A stretch of DNA of 64,000 nucleotides, taken from contig OOIN01000002.1 in NCBI GenBank assembly GCA_900323505.1, forward strand, positions 558,001-622,000, read 5' to 3'. The notes beneath the pieces are model-generated. The model did no database searches. It was not told the origin of the DNA and saw nothing but the letters and a program-made list of their open reading frames with translations. Position numbers and translations under genes: made by a program. Every line of letters begins with the position of its first letter. Position 1 is the stretch's first letter. Below, piece by piece: positions 60,003-64,000 of this stretch. The DNA comes from Ustilago trichophora (Eukaryota > Basidiomycota > Ustilaginomycetes > Ustilaginales > Ustilaginaceae).

Positions 60003-61269
60003 TCTTGATCCGATGTGCCACTGGGTGTGGACTCTCCTGTGCCACAGTGGACTTTGGAATCGAGATGAGAGGGTAGGACCTGTTGGCCGATGGTGGTTCA
60101 GAAGGAAGCACACGAGCGTTCATCGAGTGTGCATAAAATCCCTCTTTGCTGCGTAATGCGGATCGGATCGACTGAGCTTCAGCCACCGCTCGAAGTCAAT
60201 TTCTCAGAGAGAGCTCTTGGACCCTGATTGTCCAGCGCGTGTCACCAAAAGAGCCATCACGTGATCGAACTTTTCAATGCTCTTTCTGCTGTGTTAGAGT
60301 GTTCCTACACGGCTCAGATGACGTAATCAAACTTTGCCAAATTTGAAACTTGTTCACAGCCTCGTCACTGAATGGCCACGGACCGCTTGATGAGACTTGG
60401 TGTACAGTATTGCAGCTCTCGGTCAGATTGGGCCGCTGGACATACAAATATGCTTCTGTGATGGTTGCTAAGCAGTCTGAGATCTTCATCAGCAGCCAGG
60501 CGATACGAAAAGAAGGTCCAAGAGATGGGCAGCGGCTAAAAGACAGGGTCCAGGGCGTTGCACTAGGCTAGGTCAAAAATAGTGGAAACGTTGGCTCTTG
60601 CTATCTGGTTTCGGAGGCGGAAACGGCAAAACGTGGATACGTGTCTGCCACGAATTCCGATAGATCCTGGCTTGGCCGCTTTATGAGACAGCTCTGCTGC
60701 CAAATCGGAGACATCCGAAAAACCAAGACGGGCCCTATCCGAGGTGACGGAAAGGTCTACTTTTTAGAGAGGGACGTTCAGTGCTACAGCGCAGACCGTG
60801 TCAAAATTCGGCGACAAACTGGAAAGGGTCACTCTCTAGCTGCACGAGTTGCATGCGTTGACGCTCTGTGGCACTCTTATTGATTTTGATTTTTCTTTGG
60901 TCCAGCTGACCGACGCCGCACCTGTGGGTTATGCTATAACATAGCATGGCATAGCATAGAGTGTGTACATAGGATGACTCTTGCTCGTTTCCTGACATCA
61001 GACGAGGCTTGAACCATCGTGACCTGTTATACTTTGACTCATACTCAGGCTCATACCCACGGCCTCATCCGCAATCTGCTGTCTTTCCTCTTATCACCAT
61101 CATCCTCACCAGTCATCTGTCACACAACGACACTTCAGTATCTACAGCCCTAGCTCCATCTTCTCGCCGCCACTATCGATCCAGCCAGGTACTCAGTCAG
61201 AAGTGATTGATCAAGACTTCACCTTCATCACAAGCTACAGCATCTAGAGCACCTCTTCCCATACCCAAG
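60003..61269. other. Divergent intergenic region
   Basis: The region lies between the Src1 start and the Ser-rich ORF. A TGTACAGTAT word occurs at about 60399-60408 and a repeated ATAGCATGGCATAGCATAG stretch at about 60940-60959. No gene is recognised. Confidence 0.5.
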
Positions 61270-61830
61270 ATGTACTCGACATCCCCATCATCATCTTCTA
61301 TGGCCTCGTCGTCGGGCCGCTCGTCCCCTGAGCACCCATCACAGCAGGCTGCACCGCAACCACAGCGCAGCAACTCGTTCCTTCTACCCCAGTTCTTTTT
61401 CTCCTCCTCCAACAGCAACACTAACAACAACAACTCGGAAACACCGCACCCCGTCACGAACGCGCTCCTTGCCCACCCTCCCCGCCGCACCAGCTTCGGT
61501 GCTGGCCTCTCCAACAATAGCCGCTTCTCTGCTCTGAGCGCTTTCGGATTCATGTCGTCCTCCACCGGCCTCAGCAGCTCGCCTCCTTCGTCTTTCGCTG
61601 GCGCCGCCGACCTCTCCAGACGCTCAGGTAGCGCTATCGATTTACCTTCTTCCGAGTCGCTATCCTCTTCGCCCACGAATGCGATGACGCAGCAAAGCAG
61701 TAGCTCAAGTACAAGCGCCACAACCTCGGCACCTCCGCCGAAACGTCACCTCTGCTTCCCCGATGGAATGGGCGGAACCGTCTGCCTCGAAGTCAAGGAT
61801 CGCAACCGTCGCGGCTCTTCCGTCAACTAG
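61270..61830 (+). CDS. Ser-rich hypothetical protein (186 aa)
   Basis: I do not recognise the family. The protein is mostly Ser/Thr/Pro/Asn-rich and predicted disordered. Three short islands look structured or conserved: FLLPQFFFSS, then ALLAHPPRRTSFGAGLSNNSRFSALSAF-like sequence with an RRTS phosphorylation-type site, and a C-terminal hydrophobic patch RHLCFPDGMGGTVCLEVKDR. The plus strand upstream is C/T- and CACCATC-rich like other promoters in this window. The ATG at 61270 is the first in frame. The frame shows codon choices like the neighbouring genes (C- and G-ending), supporting that it is real. It could be a small regulator or a stress-induced protein; no function is assigned. Confidence 0.65.
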   Translation: MYSTSPSSSSMASSSGRSSPEHPSQQAAPQPQRSNSFLLPQFFFSSSNSNTNNNNSETPHPVTNALLAHPPRRTSFGAGLSNNSRFSALSAFGFMSSSTGLSSSPPSSFAGAADLSRRSGSAIDLPSSESLSSSPTNAMTQQSSSSSTSATTSAPPPKRHLCFPDGMGGTVCLEVKDRNRRGSSVN

Positions 61831-62091
61831 CTTCGATCAAAGTTGTCCCATATCTGTCCAGCTTTTCTTTCCTGTCACACTCTCGCCCCCGTCTCACTTG
61901 GTCTTCTGCTGAATAACTCGTACCGATTTAGCACGTCACACTTTTTCGCACCTCGTCATTTGTCTCTCGCACACAGTCCTTTTTTTGTGTAACAACGGAT
62001 CTCTCTCGTTCGGCGTCTCTAATCAATGTCATCGTTTCCGTCAGTTTATTCCTTCCTCCATATCTACATGAGCGCGGGTATATATATCGAG

Positions 62092-63372
62092 CTATTTGGC
62101 TGTGGTCTGTGCTGCTTCGAAAGCGCTAAAAGCCGGGAAAGGTGCATCAAGTTTCTCCACCACCCCTTCCACGAACCTTTCATCCCTCGAGCCGTACATC
62201 TGCACCAACCAGGGGATCGACATGATGTAGGCCACGGTGGAGATAAACTGGCGGAAGAGCCACCTGGACGCAGCATACTGCGGGTGGACGATTCCTGGTA
62301 CGTACCAGGGCAGGGTTTGGATTTTCTGGACAAACGGCTTGAACTCGCTTTCATACCTTTCGAAGGCGATGGCAGGGTGTTGACCGGGCGAGAGCTGGGA
62401 GAGGTGTCCTGCGAGCAGGTAGCCTCCATCGATGGCCAGCGATGTGCCCATGCCGGTAAATGGGGTTGGGGCGTAGGCGGTATCGCCCAGGCAGATGATT
62501 CGGTCCTTGTACCATTTCGACAGACGAATCTGATGGATAGATGCAAAGTGGAAGTCATCCGCCTCCTCCATACCTTGCAGCAGACGCGGCGTGATCCAAC
62601 CGACATCCTTGAATTCGCTCTTGAGCAGATCCAGTTGAAGTCTACGATTGTGACTCCTAACAGCACTCCTCCACGCATCTTTCTTTGCCTGCGTAGTAGG
62701 CATAACGGAGAAGAAGGCCCTCAGCGTACCATGATTGTCGGGCCGAGTTCCAACAGCTCGGCCGTCGAGGGCTTGATGAATGCACCAGTGGTCGCTGTCT
62801 TCCTTCAGCCTGGGTACAGTGCCGTAGATGGCGAAGTTGTTCCTGTTAATCACCTGAACCATGTCCTCAGGGAACGCTTGCTTTCGGATGCTAGACCACA
62901 CTCCATCGGCAGCCACAAGAATGTCGTATTCCTCTTCCTCACCGGAGTTCAGCTTGACGCGCACCCTATCCTGGCTGTTCTCGAGCACCTGTGTCACGTA
63001 GGTGCCAAAGCGATAGCGAATGTTGGGATGGTCCTTGGTCGCCGAGTGCAGCACATAAGCCAGATCTCCTCGAAGAATCTCGTAGTCCGAGGTGAGGGTA
63101 TCAACACTTTTGGTGAGAGAGAAAGAGGCATAGACCTTGCCATTTTCATCAACGAAACTCGTGCCCTGCTCTGTGGTGTTGTATCGACGAACCTCGTCCA
63201 ACAGGCCCATCTTGTTGATAACGCTGACTGCCGTTCCGCTAATATCGATGTTCTGGCCCTGGCATCGTAGGCTGTCGGCCTTCTCGAGAATGGTGACATG
63301 TGCTCCGGCACGAGAAAGGAAGAAGGCCAAGGTGGGACCTGCGATACCAGCACCGCTGATGAGTACGCGCAT
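62092..63372 (-). CDS. FAD-dependent monooxygenase (salicylate/kynurenine hydroxylase-like, 426 aa)
   Basis: Class A flavoprotein monooxygenase predicted to use NAD(P)H and oxygen to hydroxylate or epoxidise a small, often aromatic, substrate. The N-terminal Rossmann motif GAGIAGPTLAFFLSRAG is at residues 7-23, with the acidic Glu30 ending the second strand. The DG motif ILVAADGVWSSIRKQAF is near 151-167. The FAD-binding GD motif ICLGDTAYAPTPFTGMGTS is near 292-310. Length is typical. The C-terminal part (after about residue 350) is moderately hydrophobic. Family sequence similarity alone does not tell the substrate, and no pathway genes lie beside it within the window. The ATG at 63372 precedes the FAD motif by only six residues, as usual. 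The gene is convergent with the Ser-rich ORF. Confidence 0.9.
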   Translation of the reverse strand: MRVLISGAGIAGPTLAFFLSRAGAHVTILEKADSLRCQGQNIDISGTAVSVINKMGLLDEVRRYNTTEQGTSFVDENGKVYASFSLTKSVDTLTSDYEILRGDLAYVLHSATKDHPNIRYRFGTYVTQVLENSQDRVRVKLNSGEEEEYDILVAADGVWSSIRKQAFPEDMVQVINRNNFAIYGTVPRLKEDSDHWCIHQALDGRAVGTRPDNHGTLRAFFSVMPTTQAKKDAWRSAVRSHNRRLQLDLLKSEFKDVGWITPRLLQGMEEADDFHFASIHQIRLSKWYKDRIICLGDTAYAPTPFTGMGTSLAIDGGYLLAGHLSQLSPGQHPAIAFERYESEFKPFVQKIQTLPWYVPGIVHPQYAASRWLFRQFISTVAYIMSIPWLVQMYGSRDERFVEGVVEKLDAPFPAFSAFEAAQTTAK

Positions 63373-64000
63373 CTTTGCTAGGGTAAAGATAGTTGATGTG
63401 ATGTTCGCTGGGTAGTGAGGAAGGTGATGAGGATCCGAACGAGTGAGGGCAAGGGCAGGCTCCAGACATGGTCATCTTATATCGCATGAGCACTACTCCG
63501 CATGAAGGTCTTCGAGGGAAGCTTCTCCAGAAGGCTGATTCCGTAGAAAGGCAAGGGGGCCAAAGTGGGGCTCCGCGGTGCAGTCAATTGGACGATCCGC
63601 GAGGGTCCAGCACCTAGAAGGCAACATCCTTCTGGGCGAAACGCGCTAGCCAAGGCATCCCTGCGTTAGCAATACAAGAAGTCAAGCTGAGCCAAGCTTC
63701 TTGCATTGGCAAAACTCGACAGCCTGGTAGAGTGGTTGCAATTCCAGCGCCGCTGCATCCTAGCTGGTCATATTTGTCAGTCCGTCTTTTCCGTCCAAGA
63801 CAGCTACGATGCATGGTCGCCAAAGAGACAACGGGGAGGACGGCGAACAAATAGCGGAGTTCCTGGCTTGCCTCTCAGGAGAGAGAGAAAAGGGTGGGAT
63901 TCGGGCTTGTGTAACAATGCCAGATTAGCGACATCCTGAGATGTAGCGGTTGCCGAGGATGTGGTTCAGACAGCGGCGACAGCTGTTGCAGAAAGGGTTT
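63373..64000. other. Promoter region of the FAD monooxygenase and window end
   Basis: No gene is recognised; short frames lack family features. The part next to 63372 holds the monooxygenase promoter. Confidence 0.5.
63476..63481 (-). promoter_or_regulatory. TATA box of the FAD monooxygenase gene
   Basis: TATAAG (in GATATAAGATG) on the minus strand lies 104-109 nt upstream of the ATG, a normal distance. Confidence 0.55.

Noticed and set aside
62026..63270. 414-codon frame antisense to the FAD monooxygenase
   Set aside because: Shadow frame; the sense strand has intact FAD motifs.
63715..63760. TGGTAGAGTGGTT, resembling a tRNA A box
   Set aside because: No B box (GGTTCRANNCC) follows within tRNA length.

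Overview
This window is fungal nuclear DNA. It most likely comes from a basidiomycete of the smut lineage (Ustilaginales). Genes are mostly single long open frames. The few introns are short (101-119 nt) with GT..AG ends. The protein set fits: a Zn(II)2Cys6 regulator, an ENA-type cation ATPase, Egt1, eIF3h, Mtm1, a Src1/Heh1-type LEM-like protein, a copia retrotransposon and an Hsp12-type stress protein. The species is not identifiable from the sequence alone.

Layout. 1.4-3.6 kb: MFS transporter (+). 3.6-7.8 kb: non-coding, microsatellite-rich, ending in a pyrimidine-rich leader. 7.8-11.0 kb: Zn cluster regulator (+). 11.9-12.7 kb: GPR1/FUN34/YaaH acetate transporter (-). 12.7-15.9 kb: homopolymer-rich spacer. 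15.9-19.7 kb: Egt1 ergothioneine synthase (-) with a complete Tad2-type tRNA adenosine deaminase embedded in its sulfatase-modifying-factor domain. 22.2-22.6 kb: ribosomal protein eL31 (-). 24.2-25.4 kb: eIF3h (-). 25.9-32.0 kb: intact LTR/copia retrotransposon (-) with an unusual extra Zn-cluster ORF. 34.5-37.5 kb: TM7S3/TM198-like membrane protein (+). 38.8-39.7 kb: beta carbonic anhydrase (+). 40.0-41.8 kb: cytochrome P450 (-). 43.3-44.7 kb: three-exon conserved unknown gene (-). 46.4-49.8 kb: ENA P-type ATPase (+). 52.0-52.4 kb: two-exon Hsp12/Hsp9 (+). 52.6-54.8 kb: SV2-like MFS transporter (-). 55.6-57.3 kb: Mtm1/SLC25A39-type mitochondrial carrier (+). 57.6-60.0 kb: Src1/Heh1 inner nuclear membrane protein (-). 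61.3-61.8 kb: Ser-rich hypothetical protein (+). 62.1-63.4 kb: FAD monooxygenase (-).

Most neighbours are unrelated housekeeping or stress genes, so this is ordinary chromosome rather than a cluster. A loose theme is redox, ion and stress handling: ergothioneine, Mtm1 (mitochondrial glutathione/Mn), ENA, Hsp12 and carbonic anhydrase. Two features stand out. The first is the Egt1-Tad2 nested fusion. The second is the copia element: its two LTRs differ only by transitions at TCG/CGA sites, its primer site matches the anticodon arm of initiator tRNA-Met, and it carries a third ORF with its own TATA box. A palindromic GTACTGTAC-type word also recurs through the non-coding DNA.
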